64,000 nucleotides of DNA from Phytophthora colocasiae (Eukaryota > Oomycota > Peronosporomycetes > Peronosporales > Peronosporaceae), in the NCBI GenBank assembly GCA_018806915.1, contig JAGKQI010000040.1, positions 496,001 through 560,000 of the forward strand. Reading direction: 5' to 3'. The stretch's first letter is position 1; each line of letters begins with the position of its first letter. The notes below the pieces were generated by a model. It was not told where the DNA came from. It ran no database searches and worked only from the letters and a program-made list of their open reading frames with translations. The position numbers and the translations under genes were made by a program. Below are positions 41,424 through 51,635 of this stretch, in pieces.

Positions 41424-42320
41424 TCCGCGATCACTTCAAGCTCTTGCCGATGATCTTCAGCTAAACGTGCGAGTCAGCTTTCACCTGGAGGCCCGCAACT
41501 TTCGTTGAGATTCGTCCAAAATGGTTGAAACAACAGCACGCACAAATTCTACTTCAGATAGCACAAGAGCACGCAGCAGCACTCCAAACGAGCACGGAAC
41601 AACTGGAAGCTCTAAGGTTGAAAGAGCTCTCGAACCAAGAGTGAAGCCATTCGAGAGTTTTACGAACCACAACTAACTACACTTCGGGAGCAGGTTGAAC
41701 TGCTACAACGAACTCTTGAAGCTTCAACAGATGAAGCAAAGGAGATTCGACGGTCCCTGCTTCGCAGTGTTCTGTTAGCGTTTGCAGAGCGGATGACAGC
41801 AGAGCTCACTGGGGTTGAATTAGCTTCTCGTCAAGAGCTAGAGTTCAACATGCAGCTCCGATTGCTCCAACTTCGTCGCTGCTGTTGAATGAAGTGTAGT
41901 TATCTCCTGAGCATGAGAACTCTTCAACTGCTGCTGCAATTCACTGTCGTACTTCTTTTTCAACGTCTCTATCGCTCGTTCGTGGTCTGCTTTGGCTTGT
42001 TTCTCATCGGATTCAGCCCGTTCCAGCTCGCTCTTGAGCTTCGATCGAGTCAAGGCGTCATTTGCACTTTTACTCTTCATATCTGCGATGGATTTTTGCG
42101 CAGTTTGAAGCTCCAGTTCCAGCTTTTGGATCTGCTTTTGAGCTGTTTGTAGCTCTTGCGAGACGACAAGAACCTCTGCTTTACCGTTGCTAAGCTGGAG
42201 TTCGTATTCATTGATCTGCTGCTTCAATTGCGCTTGAATCTCCGACGCTTGCTGCAGAGTCTCAAGCTGCGCTGAACTTGCACTAATGCTCCATCTCGTG
42301 TCTGCAGCGTCCTGTGCCAA
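41424..42320. pseudogene. Scrambled partial copy of the FAM184-like gene
   Basis: Three blocks match the coiled-coil gene at 51636-54908 in rearranged order and orientation. 41424-41513 is inverted relative to about 53918-54007; 41540-41845 is direct relative to about 53523-53855 with internal deletions; 41845-42320 is inverted relative to about 52640-53105. The last block is still an open frame of 160 residues on the minus strand (41838-42320) with QKQIQKLELELQTAQKSIAD, but it lacks both ends of the protein and is not a gene. Confidence 0.82.
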
Positions 42321-42418
42321 TCTATTATACTCCCCGCACTCATTAGCAGGGTCGGATACTATTTAATACATTGTATCAAGAAGAAGAAAAAAAACGTTCC
42401 GTGTACTGATTTCAGTTA

Positions 42419-42697
42419 TCAAGCGGTACGCAGCGGAGGCGCCACAAGGATCACGACGTCTCCACGCACGAAGAGCATCTCGATGGTGCGCTTGGACTGC
42501 TTGATGAGCTCCTCGTACGTCTCCGGGTCCAGTTCCTGCACTGTGATGGTCTCCTCCACGTCGCTTAGCACCATATTCAGATGCTGGTCGTACGCCTGCA
42601 GCACTCCACGCAGCTCCCTGTCGCCCCTGCACTTGACGTAGATGCGCTCGGCCACGCTCAGCTTGATCAGGTCCAGCGGCTCATCGATCGACGCCAT
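42419..42697 (-). CDS. LSM3: U6 snRNA-associated Sm-like protein LSm3
   Basis: A 92-residue complete protein. The Sm1 motif covers [20 protein letters not shown] with [11 protein letters not shown], and the Sm2 motif is [13 protein letters not shown] near the C-terminus. The family forms the Lsm2-8 ring on U6 snRNA in the nucleus and Lsm1-7 in cytoplasmic mRNA decay. Length and motif spacing match LSm3 of other eukaryotes. It is divergent from the zinc-knuckle gene, with 134 bases between the start codons. Confidence 0.95.
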   Translation of the reverse strand: MASIDEPLDLIKLSVAERIYVKCRGDRELRGVLQAYDQHLNMVLSDVEETITVQELDPETYEELIKQSKRTIEMLFVRGDVVILVAPPLRTA

Positions 42698-42831
42698 AAT
42701 TGCAATAATGGGGGAGGTGTTGAGGTGAAAAATATTTTTTTAACCAATGAAATCAAGAGACTAAAATAAAAATATTGCCCACCATTATTGTTGCGAAACC
42801 ATTGGCAGTCGAGACACAAGCAGCAATAATA
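42698..42831. promoter_or_regulatory. Divergent promoter between LSM3 and the zinc-knuckle gene
   Basis: A 134-bp AT-rich spacer with a CCAAT sequence (about 42743-42748) and an ATAAAAATATT stretch. The two genes on either side both act in RNA metabolism, so co-regulation is plausible. Confidence 0.5.
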
Positions 42832-44369
42832 ATGCGTGGCAATAATGCAGGCGTGTTGAGCGCCTTCAGCGACGTGAGCGAGTCCTCGGACAGTGATGAG
42901 GAGCTGCTGCATGTGATGGACCCGTCGGACCCGCGAGCGCATCAATCGAAGCCGTCAGCTGTGCAGCCTACGCGTGTGAAGGCGCAGAATCAGAGTTCGC
43001 GTTCGCGTTGGGACTCAGACTCAGACGATGTTGGTGAACCAGTCGACTCGAACTTGGAGAAGAATCAGACGAATGGTACTAAAGTATCTGAGCCCGTCAA
43101 GAAGCCCGTGATCCTCTCGAAATGGGCTGCACGCTTCCTGGTACCCGCTAGTGAGCGCAATATCCCCGTGATGGAGGAGCCGCCGCTTGAACCGCTAAAT
43201 GACTTCATTTTGAGCGACTTCAGCTCCAGATATCGCGGTGATACAGGCGACGTGGATGTGGAGAAGGAGATTACAGCACAGGACGCGGAAGAGCAGCTGG
43301 AGAAGAGCAAAATGCAGGTCGGCGCACCACTTTTTGATGCTGATTCGACCAACAACGAGAAAGACGAGAAGGAGAAAGAGGAGAAGAAGGACAAGAAGAA
43401 GAAGAAGGAGGACGGGCGCAAGCGCAAGGAGAACAGGTATTTCATCACAGATCTGGCCACCAAGTGCTTCCACTGCGGAGAAGTTGGCCACATGGCCAGT
43501 GTGTGCATGAACGACAAGCTACAGTTACCCTGCTACTACTGCGCGCTGCGTGGACATCAGGCCTGGGAGTGCCCCAATTTGCCATGCTCAAACTGCCGGC
43601 AGCTCGGACATCAGGAGAAGGTGTGTCTGTAGAGCAATTACAGTCATGTTATGTTCCATTACTGACTATTTAATTGTTTTGGTTGCAGGACTGCGACAAC
43701 CGCACAATGGATATTGCTCCGTGTAGCCTGTGCGGCCGTGTCGGACATGATGAAGATGACTGTGACAACGTTGGAAGTCAGGCACAAGTGACGTGCATGG
43801 TGTGCACGGAGGTGGGGCATCTGCATTGTGTGCCGATGCCGCCTCCTGCCGACAGAGGAGAGTATTGCGCACATTGCGCTGATAAGCACGCGCTCAGACG
43901 GTGCCATACATACAGGGAACCAGCAGCGACCAACTTCGCCACGCGTACGGCTAGTGGCCGCACCGTGCAGACGTGCTTCGTGTGTAACGAGGCTGGACAC
44001 ATTGCTGCGGAGTGTCCAGTGCGCTCGAACGGGTACGGCAGGAGTGGAGGTAATTGCTTTAAGTGCGGCAGGTCAGGGCACTTCGCCGCGGATTGTTATG
44101 ACTCGGGAAACAAGAGCAATGGACGCCGTGTGACTGGCCGCAAGCGAGGACGAGATGTGGAAGACGAGTACCCAGACTACAACGGATACGACTACGACGA
44201 GGACGAGGATTACGACAAGACCTCGAAGGGAGGCAAGAAGAATCGCAGAGGTGGCTCATCACGGTCAAGAAACAACTCGGGCCACAATGGGTATGCACGG
44301 CTGAATGAGGCCTTGCCGACAAGACCGCACCGCAGCAACAATAGCTATGGCGATCGCAGACGTAGGTAG
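42832..44369 (+). CDS. CCHC zinc-knuckle protein, AIR1/ZCCHC7-like, two exons
   Basis: Exon 1 is 42832-43620, the intron 43621-43688 (68 bases, GTGTGT...TTGCAG, CTGAC branch-like sequence at about 43662), and exon 2 43689-44369, giving 489 residues. The splice exactly rebuilds a zinc knuckle, CSNCRQLGHQEK joined to DC. The N-terminal half is acidic and Ser-rich. Then come several CCHC knuckles, including CFHCGEVGHMASVC, CYYCALRGHQAWEC, CSLCGRVGHDEDDC, CFVCNEAGHIAAEC and CFKCGRSGHFAADC. The C-terminal tail is Arg/Gly/Asp/Tyr-rich. The knuckle array resembles the Air/ZCCHC7 subunit of the TRAMP nuclear RNA surveillance complex. RNA binding is safe to state; the TRAMP assignment is inference. 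Confidence 0.82.
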
Positions 44370-45285
44370 ATAGTGGATTCGAAGTCGTTATACATAGTTG
44401 TAAGGAGATATGGTTTGAAACGCTGTAGAATCTATTTCCTTTGGAAACATTGTGGTAAGCTTAGAGTTCGAGATCGAGGTCGTCAATTTGGCGTCTGGAT
44501 AAATTACAAAGAGCGAACACTTGCAAATGCATCCATGGATAATGCACTTAGTCAAGTTGAAGCGGAAACCACAGCAATACGAAGCTTCTTCTCCACCGAA
44601 AATGACGTTCAAATGGCAATGTACAATGCCGTTGCAAGCCATCTCTCGCTGACATCGGTACTGTATTGTCTGGTGCTTGCTTTCAGAAGAGCTCAAAACC
44701 TAAATCTATCAGTCTCTGACTGCCCTTCCACCGTGATACAACGGTAGTATCACGACCGAGGTGCAGGAGGCAAGCGAATCCTGTCCTAAAATCTAAAAGT
44801 ACGACATGTATTAATACAAGTACATGTACTAGGAACAAAGTACATTGCGAGTCGCAGGTGTATATATTTCCAGGGGGCGGACCAAGTTGGAAATTGGACA
44901 GGTACAGCGAATGTCTTGGCAGCAACTTCCACTTTCACATCGCACACATCGTTCAGTGTGGCATTCGCATTTCCATCCGGTGCATTACGCTATACTTTTT
45001 CGTATCCTCAAATATTTTTATTTCTCAGATCTGAGTACTTGCAACTTAAAATCAGAGTATGTGCAACTTAAATGAACTTAAGTTGCTATCACGTTGCAGA
45101 CCAGTGCTGCTGCGACTCGCTCTTCACCAGCCCATGATGAATCTTGAGCTTTGATCCGTGCCGAATATCGCCATGGTTTGTACAGTACCTGGGCGTGAAC
45201 CATTCTCCGATTGGACTTGAGCAGGAAACCTCACTTTGTCTTGGGTGAGACCACTACCCCACTACTAGTACAGTTCGACAGCAAA
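44370..45285. other. Intergenic, no supported gene
   Basis: A 124-residue frame (44373-44747) starts at GTG and has no recognisable domain, so it is not called. CTCACTTTGTCTT at about 45230 could be an Inr for the downstream gene. Confidence 0.45.
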
Positions 45286-45669
45286 ATGCAACTCTCCAAG
45301 GTACTTTTCATCGCCGCAGCGCTCTGTGTGGCCGCCGTTAGCGCCGGTAACGCACACCAGCAGGAGCAGGAGCAGGAGGAGCAAAACGGCAACCAGGAAC
45401 AGGTTGAGAGCGCTTCGGACTCGGGTTCGGGCACCCCCTCCCCCGTCCAGAAGGGCTTTGACGTGCACCAAGTCAAGTTCTCGTCCAGCGACCCCAACGA
45501 GGAGAAGGGTGAGAATGCCGAGTCGAGCTCCACGCCACTTCTTGCTGGTCTGGGTGCCGCCGCCTGCGTCGGTGTTGTTGCCACCGTCTACTACGTGAAG
45601 CGACGGAACGAGGAGGACAAGCTGCCGGGCGAGATCTTCACCATCGATGACAAGAACTCGGTGCTGTAA
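45286..45669 (+). CDS. Small secreted-pathway type I membrane protein
   Basis: 127 residues from the ATG at 45286, chosen because it begins a signal peptide (MQLSKVLFIAAALCVAAVSA). A Gln/Glu/Ser-rich ectodomain of about 65 residues follows, then a membrane helix (LLAGLGAAACVGVVATVYYV, about 85-104). The cytosolic tail is KRRNEEDKLPGEIFTIDDKNSVL in two blocks, KRRNEEDKLPG and EIFTIDDKNSVL. The helix and tail closely match the end of the large mucin-like protein at 48419-50371, so the two share an ancestor. A cell-surface location is likely. Its function is unknown. Confidence 0.8.
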   Translation: MQLSKVLFIAAALCVAAVSAGNAHQQEQEQEEQNGNQEQVESASDSGSGTPSPVQKGFDVHQVKFSSSDPNEEKGENAESSSTPLLAGLGAAACVGVVATVYYVKRRNEEDKLPGEIFTIDDKNSVL

Positions 45670-48418
45670 GCGTCTTGAGCGACGATGGACCCCCCATGTC
45701 TTATTACGTTGGTAGCATTAATTGACAATTTGAAAGTGTGTGTGAACGAAACACGACTGGGCATTGTTGGTGCGAAAGTTTGGCTACTGTCGCTGCCTCT
45801 TAAATAGGGGGTAGTTTGTTGGTAAAAGCAGAAATGAGAGTGTTGTTACTAGCATGGTGGTGGTGATGACAAAATGCAGGTAAAATTACTGGTAGGGATT
45901 GTCTTGAGGCGCCATGGTTTGCTCCTTAGCGAACAGCAAAAGGTAGGAACCTATCGTGGAATGACGATGCGAAAGACTCGACAGCCAAGGCTTATCGTAT
46001 TTGCAGAAGCATTGCGTTCAAAGCAACTTCCGAGCTGTCTAGGTAGGCCAAAGTTTGTCCTTGTATCCCATGCCATATTGCTTTACTGGAGCTATGCAGA
46101 TGCATTATTTGTCACTTTACAGGCAGCTACAGGAAAGCGTTCAATATCCATAGGATAGATACTGTATCAACATCATTCGTACAGTAATGTTTTCCGCAGG
46201 CGCTCTTTACGATCGTGCACTGGGAACAGGACTGGACTGCCACCATTCCTCATGCTCATTGTTTCAGTGGCTTCTCGCCTGCTCTTAAGGCCGCATTTGC
46301 ATTAGATTGTTACTCACATGGGCTACAGGCTGAGTACGTGTCATCTCGTTCCTGCATAAGCAGACAAGTTGAAGTGGCTGGACTTGTTCGTCGATTTCTA
46401 GGGGCTAGCACAGAGCTCCATTAGGACTTCCAACACATAAGGGTGTTACACCACAGAGCTGCAAATGAGCCTTGCAGTCAACAGCGTAACTTTGTTGCCA
46501 AACAAAAAGTGTGAAGGTCACCCCTCGCTGAGGAACTGCGCTCGTCTGCGCAAATTGTCAACTGTGAGGCAGGGCAGTCCGTTTCGGAGCTCCATCCCCA
46601 CCACAACAAGTGAAATGAAGGCACCACCGGGACGCATTGTCTGTGGCGGCGAAACCGACGATGGGCAGTGCGTTGCAGTGGGCGTCTTGTGTTCGTCCAG
46701 ACCGACTGGCAACGTCATTTCGATCCTCCACTTCAACGTCGTCGGTTCCATGTCGGTCTCACTCCCAGTGCTTCCCTCACCTCGTTGCTCCTTCACAGTG
46801 CGCACCCTTCTGATGGCCACTGGAAAGCATCTGGAGCATCGAGTCTCCTTTCCTCGAGGGACTCGCTCATATCGGAGACTCTCGCCCGATCTACAATGCG
46901 TGGCGAAGATCCTTTCGCCAAGCTGCAGTCGATCTCACCGTGAGACTTCTAGCATTGCACTGGCACGGACGTTCAGGGATCGTTCCGGCAACCGTTTCGG
47001 TAGACGACTGGAGTTGAGCCTACAAGTGCAGCTTTGGGCCGGGCTCAACACGCTGCGTCTCGTATAGGTCCGACGCTGAGGGAGTTTAATCCGCTGTTTT
47101 CCAGAAACTAGTCGAGTCCTTCTCCCATCACGTTGCTGCTGCTGCCGCTCGTGGCATCGAAAAAACTTTTGCCACAAAAGAGAACGCACTGGTCTTGCAC
47201 TGTAGTCAAAGTGTAAAGGCGACAATTTTCCCCAGCTTGGAGATCGCAGCTAGAGACTCCTACATGTACCGTGGTAGTGAGGCAGGGCAGGGCTCCGGTG
47301 GTCCGGTCGGACGAATTGCTCACAAGATGCTATGTAAGGCTGTCCACGGCGAAAAGTTTGGTGTGTCGTGCAGTCACACCTCGCAGCATCAACCTGGCAA
47401 GGCGATGATGTTGGACGCGCTGTAATGAGACCACAAGAAGATGGTATGCTTTGCTTTGGCGCTTTATGGACGTGAGTCAACTCAGCGAACCTCTTTGTAC
47501 GTGCGACAATGACTCAAGATCAAGGCGCCGCAGACGACGGCACGCTACACACTTAGGTGCCTGGTGCCGCGAGAACGTTGGCTGTTGGCTGCTACGTGAT
47601 TCAAATGCGCCAGCGGGTTATTGCGGCCATGAAGACGCCGATAGTTGCTGCAGCAGCGGCTGGGTGCCGGCGTGGCACCGTGTGCTCAACACCACCGCCA
47701 TCCAGTGAGCTCCGATTCAACCTTTATGCGGATAGCATGCTCGCCACGGAAGAGGATACGCGGCGCTGCGTCGATCCCATCTGGCGAGGTCACGAGCCTC
47801 AACATGGAGACTTGGGCAGCGAGAGAGTCTGCGGGCGAGCATCCATGCATGCTGACATGATACCACAAAACCATAGGAAGTTCAGCCACCCGTTGCTCGC
47901 ATTTCCACCTCGGTTTCAGGACGGAACGGCCTCATATTCACCGACCGCGTCATTCGTGGCGTGACGGTCGCCTCTGACCACAGATCGAGACTAGAAATCC
48001 TAGAATTCCGTGCAGATACGTTTTGTGTAGGTCGACCAGCGCGTTTGCTGGTCCCGGCCCATAATTTAGCAACTTGGATCTGGTCGAGTTGTTCGCGCTC
48101 GCCAGCCGCAAGCCCTGGGTGCTTCTCGCAGCGTCCAGACTCTACATTTTCACGAACGTTTTGAGCTGCTGAACTCCATATCGAAAACGCGTTTAACGAC
48201 GGACGGGTCGTAGTTCGCCGTCACCAGCTGTGCGCCGCCCAGACAGCACGTCTGACTCTCTGCACACCTCGGCCCCAGCCCAAGATGCTTGCTGCATGCT
48301 GCATGCTGCGCCAATCTCTCCCTACTCTTCATTCTCCAATTAGACTTCTGCTGGCGATCAGTGTGAAGGTCCGGAAGACTCCGAACCTACCTTTGTCCCA
48401 ACACTTTAGCAGTAGAAT
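45670..48418. other. 2.7 kb with no intact gene; probable degraded coding DNA at about 46.5-47.9 kb
   Basis: 45670-46460 shows nothing convincing. From about 46465 to 47960 the GC content and codon-like texture suggest an old gene on the plus strand (for example RRSFRQAAVDLTVRLLALHW near 46910 and LVESFSHHVAAAAARGIEK near 47110), but frames break repeatedly and I cannot name it. The right end holds an Inr-like CTTCATTCTCCAATTAG (48327-48343) for the next gene. Confidence 0.35.
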
Positions 48419-50371
48419 ATGAAGGTCGCCAAGGGCCTGGTCATCGCCGCCGTGCTGTGCGCGGCGCAGGTTAGCGCCATCACGTTCGACCAACCTTCTC
48501 TCCAGAGCAGCAACGCCGGCACCGTCTCGGGTGCCGACCAGACGCAGCAGCAGCAGATCGACACGCCCGCGACCGGTTCCGCCGCCACCTACACGGGCAC
48601 CTCTACCGCCGCGTCCGCCGGTTCGGCCGCTACGTTCTCAGCCGCTGAATCGACCGCAGCGTCGGGCGGTTCCGCCGCTACGACTAAAAGCAGCGCCGCC
48701 GGTTCGGCCAGTACACCGGAGACGGCCGCATCGACCGAAAGCAGCGCCGCCGGTTCGGCCGGTACACCAGAGACGGCCGCATCGACCGAAAGCAGCGCCG
48801 CCGGTTCGTCCGGTACACCAGAGACGGCCGCGTCGACCGAAAGCAGCGCCGCCGGTACCGATTCGGCCTCGTGCAGCCAGGAATTCTCCACGGCCGGAAG
48901 CGACGGCGGGGATGAGACGTCTACCGCTGGCAGCGACGTGGGCGGAGCTACCGACTCTGCCTCGTGCAGCCAAGAATTCTCGGTCGCTGGCAGTTCCGAC
49001 ACTGCTGACGACTCGTGCAGCCAGGAGTTCTCGGTCGCCGGATCTGAGGACTGCAGCAACGAATTGGACATTGCTGGTAGCGACTGCAGCAACGAGTTGG
49101 ACATTGCCGGAAGCGACTGCAGCAACGAGCTGGATATCGCTGGCTCGGACGAGACTGACGGTACGACGACTGACGGTACGACCACTAGCAGCTCGACGGG
49201 AACTGGCACCGACACCTCGACCGGAACAGGCACCGACACCTCGACCGGAACCGGCACGGACACGTCCACGGGAACTGGAACTGACACGTCAACGGGAACT
49301 GGCACTGACACCTCGACGGACACCAACACGGACACGTCTACAGACACCAACGCGGATACCTCGACGGACACTAACACGGACACGTCGACCGATACCAACA
49401 CGGATACCTCGACCGATACCAACACGGATACCTCGACGGACACATCTACCGGTACCACGGGCAGCTCCACTGATACTTCGACGGACACCTCGACTGGAAC
49501 TACTACTGGCGGTTCTGCCAAAACTGGTGTTGACTCTTCCGAGGACTGCAGTAACGAGCTGGACATTGCTGGCAGTGACTGCAGTAACGAACTGGACATT
49601 GCTGGCAGTGACTGCAGCAATGAGCTGGACATTGCCGGTTCCGAGTCCTGCAGCCAGGAGTTCTCCCTCGCTGGCAGCTCGGACACCGCCGACGACTCAT
49701 GCAGCCAGGAGTTCTCAGTTGCTGGCAGTAGCGACACTGCTAACTCTGCTTCGTGCAGTCAGGAGTTCTCCACCGCCGGAAGCGACGACACTGAATCCTC
49801 AGCCGCCACTTCCACTGGTGCTTCGGCCGCCACTTCTACTGAAGCTTCGGCTGCTACCTCGACGGGTGGCTCGGCCGCCACCTCCACTGGTGCATCGGCC
49901 GCTACCTCGACGGGTGGCTCGGCTGCTACGTCTACCGGTGGTTCGGCTGCTACCTACTCGTCTGGCGCGTCGACTGCCTCCTCGACGGCTTCATCGACGC
50001 CAGCTGAGTCCTCGGGATCGGAATCCGTGCTTACCTTCTCCCCGTCGGCCGCCGGTGCCTCGTACAGTGGAAGCACTACTGCTACGACAAAGGCCAGTGG
50101 TAGCTCTGGCACTACGACTTCTAGTGCCAACGAGGACACCCCCACTCAGCAGCAGACCGCTTTCAGCGTGGAGGCTATCAAAATGAAGGCGGGTGACGAT
50201 GACGAGGAGGGCAAGACTACGAACACTACGGCGCCGATCCTCGCGTCTGTCGGAGCTTGCGCCGCCCTGGCTGTCGTTGGTACGGTCTACATGAAGCGAC
50301 GGAACAACAAGAAGACTTCGAAGAAGGACTCGAGCGCCATCTTCACCGTCGACAAGAACTCGGCCCTGTAA
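48419..50371 (+). CDS. Mucin-like type I membrane protein with cysteine-bearing repeats
   Basis: 650 residues. The signal peptide is MKVAKGLVIAAVLCAAQVSA. The ectodomain is almost wholly Ser/Thr/Ala/Gly/Asp repeats in blocks: an ESSAAGS..TPETAAST unit (about 85-140); CSQEFS(V/T)AGS and CSNELDIAGSD units (about 145-240); TGTGTDTS then TDTNTDTS arrays (about 260-350); a second CSNELDIAGSD and CSQEFS block (about 375-455); and ATSTGASA units (about 460-510). A membrane helix (about 605-625) and a basic tail ending SAIFTVDKNSAL follow. Such Ser/Thr-rich surface proteins are expected to be heavily O-glycosylated; oomycetes use mucin-like proteins on cysts and germ tubes. Adhesion or surface protection is inferred, not shown. 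An Inr lies about 80 bases upstream. Confidence 0.85.
   Translation: MKVAKGLVIAAVLCAAQVSAITFDQPSLQSSNAGTVSGADQTQQQQIDTPATGSAATYTGTSTAASAGSAATFSAAESTAASGGSAATTKSSAAGSASTPETAASTESSAAGSAGTPETAASTESSAAGSSGTPETAASTESSAAGTDSASCSQEFSTAGSDGGDETSTAGSDVGGATDSASCSQEFSVAGSSDTADDSCSQEFSVAGSEDCSNELDIAGSDCSNELDIAGSDCSNELDIAGSDETDGTTTDGTTTSSSTGTGTDTSTGTGTDTSTGTGTDTSTGTGTDTSTGTGTDTSTDTNTDTSTDTNADTSTDTNTDTSTDTNTDTSTDTNTDTSTDTSTGTTGSSTDTSTDTSTGTTTGGSAKTGVDSSEDCSNELDIAGSDCSNELDIAGSDCSNELDIAGSESCSQEFSLAGSSDTADDSCSQEFSVAGSSDTANSASCSQEFSTAGSDDTESSAATSTGASAATSTEASAATSTGGSAATSTGASAATSTGGSAATSTGGSAATYSSGASTASSTASSTPAESSGSESVLTFSPSAAGASYSGSTTATTKASGSSGTTTSSANEDTPTQQQTAFSVEAIKMKAGDDDEEGKTTNTTAPILASVGACAALAVVGTVYMKRRNNKKTSKKDSSAIFTVDKNSAL
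48685..49945 (+). repeat. Coding repeat arrays of the mucin-like gene
   Basis: Several nested tandem arrays: a 51-base class (about 48690-48850), 33-base CSNELDIAGSD units in two separate blocks (about 49050-49145 and 49545-49640), 24-base TGTGTDTS/TDTNTDTS units (about 49195-49450), and Ala/Thr/Ser units (about 49800-49945). All keep the reading frame. The region will be prone to length variation and assembly error. Confidence 0.85.
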
Positions 50372-50527
50372 GTCAAGTCGAGTTTTTCTTAGACCCATGT
50401 CCCGTGCCGTGCGAAGCGCCATCTCAACAAGCGTTGGTTGCAATGAATGAGAGACGTACCCTCCATCGAGAAACGAACCGAGAGGAAGTGAGTGTGAGTG
50501 CGTTATGATCTTGTATGCTGAAGAAGA

Positions 50528-51547
50528 CTATGTGGATTTCGAGTATTTTGAAGCTGACTTCGAGCTCCCGTCTCTGCTTTCGCTCGCTCTCCGACCGCGG
50601 TCGTGTATTGTCTCTAGGGTTTCCTCCACCGCGTCTTGGACTGGCGCTAATGTCATTGAGTGAGTAGTGAGTGAGTTTCGAGTTTGTTCAAATAGAAATT
50701 GCCAGCCTTTAGCCTCTTCATTCTCTTGTATTTCTCCATTACCACTTAGAATTCCACGCCCATAGCTTGTAGTTAAACCGTGAAGATGAACACCAACCAT
50801 AGAAGAGCAAGAACCGCAGCGTTGCTTTCGCTTCTCGATGCCCCTACGGTCCAACGAAACACATCGCACATCCGATCTCGCATCAACATTACACAATTCC
50901 CCATGAAACTTTCGGAAAAGCTTTGATCGTACCGTACCGTTCCTGGTCCCTTTGGCCCAAACTTCCACCTCTCGAATCCCGTAGAGCACTCGTTCGTTTG
51001 TGCTGCTCGTCGTAACGCTGACCCCATCGTCTGTGCATGAATATCGATCGCTGCAAACGTTCGGGTCATCCATGACGACCCGCAGGAACTTGAACTTGGA
51101 CGTGATCTTCGATAGCCCTTCCGTGTGGTTGTCCACCCGGTCGTAAGCATTGCTGAGGTTGAACACAGCGATGATACTCGAGAACTCGATACCGTCGTAC
51201 GACACGCGGATGTGGTAGCCTCTGGGTGACATGTAGCCGTGCCAACGCACCACAATACGTGAGAGTGTTGGCACTAACGCGCTCATATTGACCTGCCAGA
51301 AAACCTGTTCACTGGCGTTGTCCCCGGCTGACCACCAGCTCGTTTCGGCCGGGAAGCCATCGTTAGCATTACTAGGGACGAACACCGTGTCGTGTACTAC
51401 ATTCGGCGCGTAGTTGTAGTAACTACTGGCATGTGCCGGTTCCCCGATGGCGGCGTTGAATTCCACGCCCGGAAAACTCACTTCACCACTCACTGAAGTT
51501 GTTAGGAGCACGAAGAGTACTGGTAGATGGAAGATACCGATCCACAT
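50528..51547 (-). CDS. Secreted protein with F5/8-type C (discoidin-like) domain
   Basis: 339 residues from the ATG at 51547. The signal peptide is MWIGIFHLPVLFVLLTTSVSG. Residues about 28-200 look like a galactose-binding-type jelly roll: an ASSYYN start, a WWSAGDNASEQVFWQVNMS strand, IVVRWHGYMSPRGYHIRVSYDG, then FKFLRVVMDD and GIREVEVWAKG as the closing strands. Several N-glycosylation sites are present. The C-terminal 130 residues are polar and unstructured, with a Lys/Ser end. Such domains bind sugars or lipids at cell surfaces. It is divergent from the FAM184-like gene with 88 bases between starts. The C-terminal part could include an unspliced intron. Confidence 0.72.
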   Translation of the reverse strand: MWIGIFHLPVLFVLLTTSVSGEVSFPGVEFNAAIGEPAHASSYYNYAPNVVHDTVFVPSNANDGFPAETSWWSAGDNASEQVFWQVNMSALVPTLSRIVVRWHGYMSPRGYHIRVSYDGIEFSSIIAVFNLSNAYDRVDNHTEGLSKITSKFKFLRVVMDDPNVCSDRYSCTDDGVSVTTSSTNERVLYGIREVEVWAKGTRNGTVRSKLFRKFHGELCNVDARSDVRCVSLDRRGIEKRKQRCGSCSSMVGVHLHGLTTSYGRGILSGNGEIQENEEAKGWQFLFEQTRNSLTTHSMTLAPVQDAVEETLETIHDRGRRASESRDGSSKSASKYSKST

Positions 51548-51635
51548 GAGGTCTTGTTAGCTTAATGAACGTCTAATTTTGAGCTGAACGAAGCATGTTG
51601 AGTGTCCGTTTCGATCTGGTCAAGAACATTCAAGC

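Noticed and set aside
44373..44747. A 124-residue plus-strand frame after the zinc-knuckle gene
   Set aside because: It starts with GTG, has no recognisable domain, and has no promoter or splice evidence.
48589..49737. A 382-residue minus-strand frame opposite the mucin-like gene
   Set aside because: It is the antisense of Ser/Thr/Asp repeats, giving artificial Val/Ser repeats, with no signal of its own.
48531..50186. A 551-residue plus-strand frame in another phase of the mucin-like gene
   Set aside because: Arg/Pro-rich composition is what the shifted repeat codons produce. The main frame has a signal peptide, a membrane helix and a tail conserved with a neighbour.
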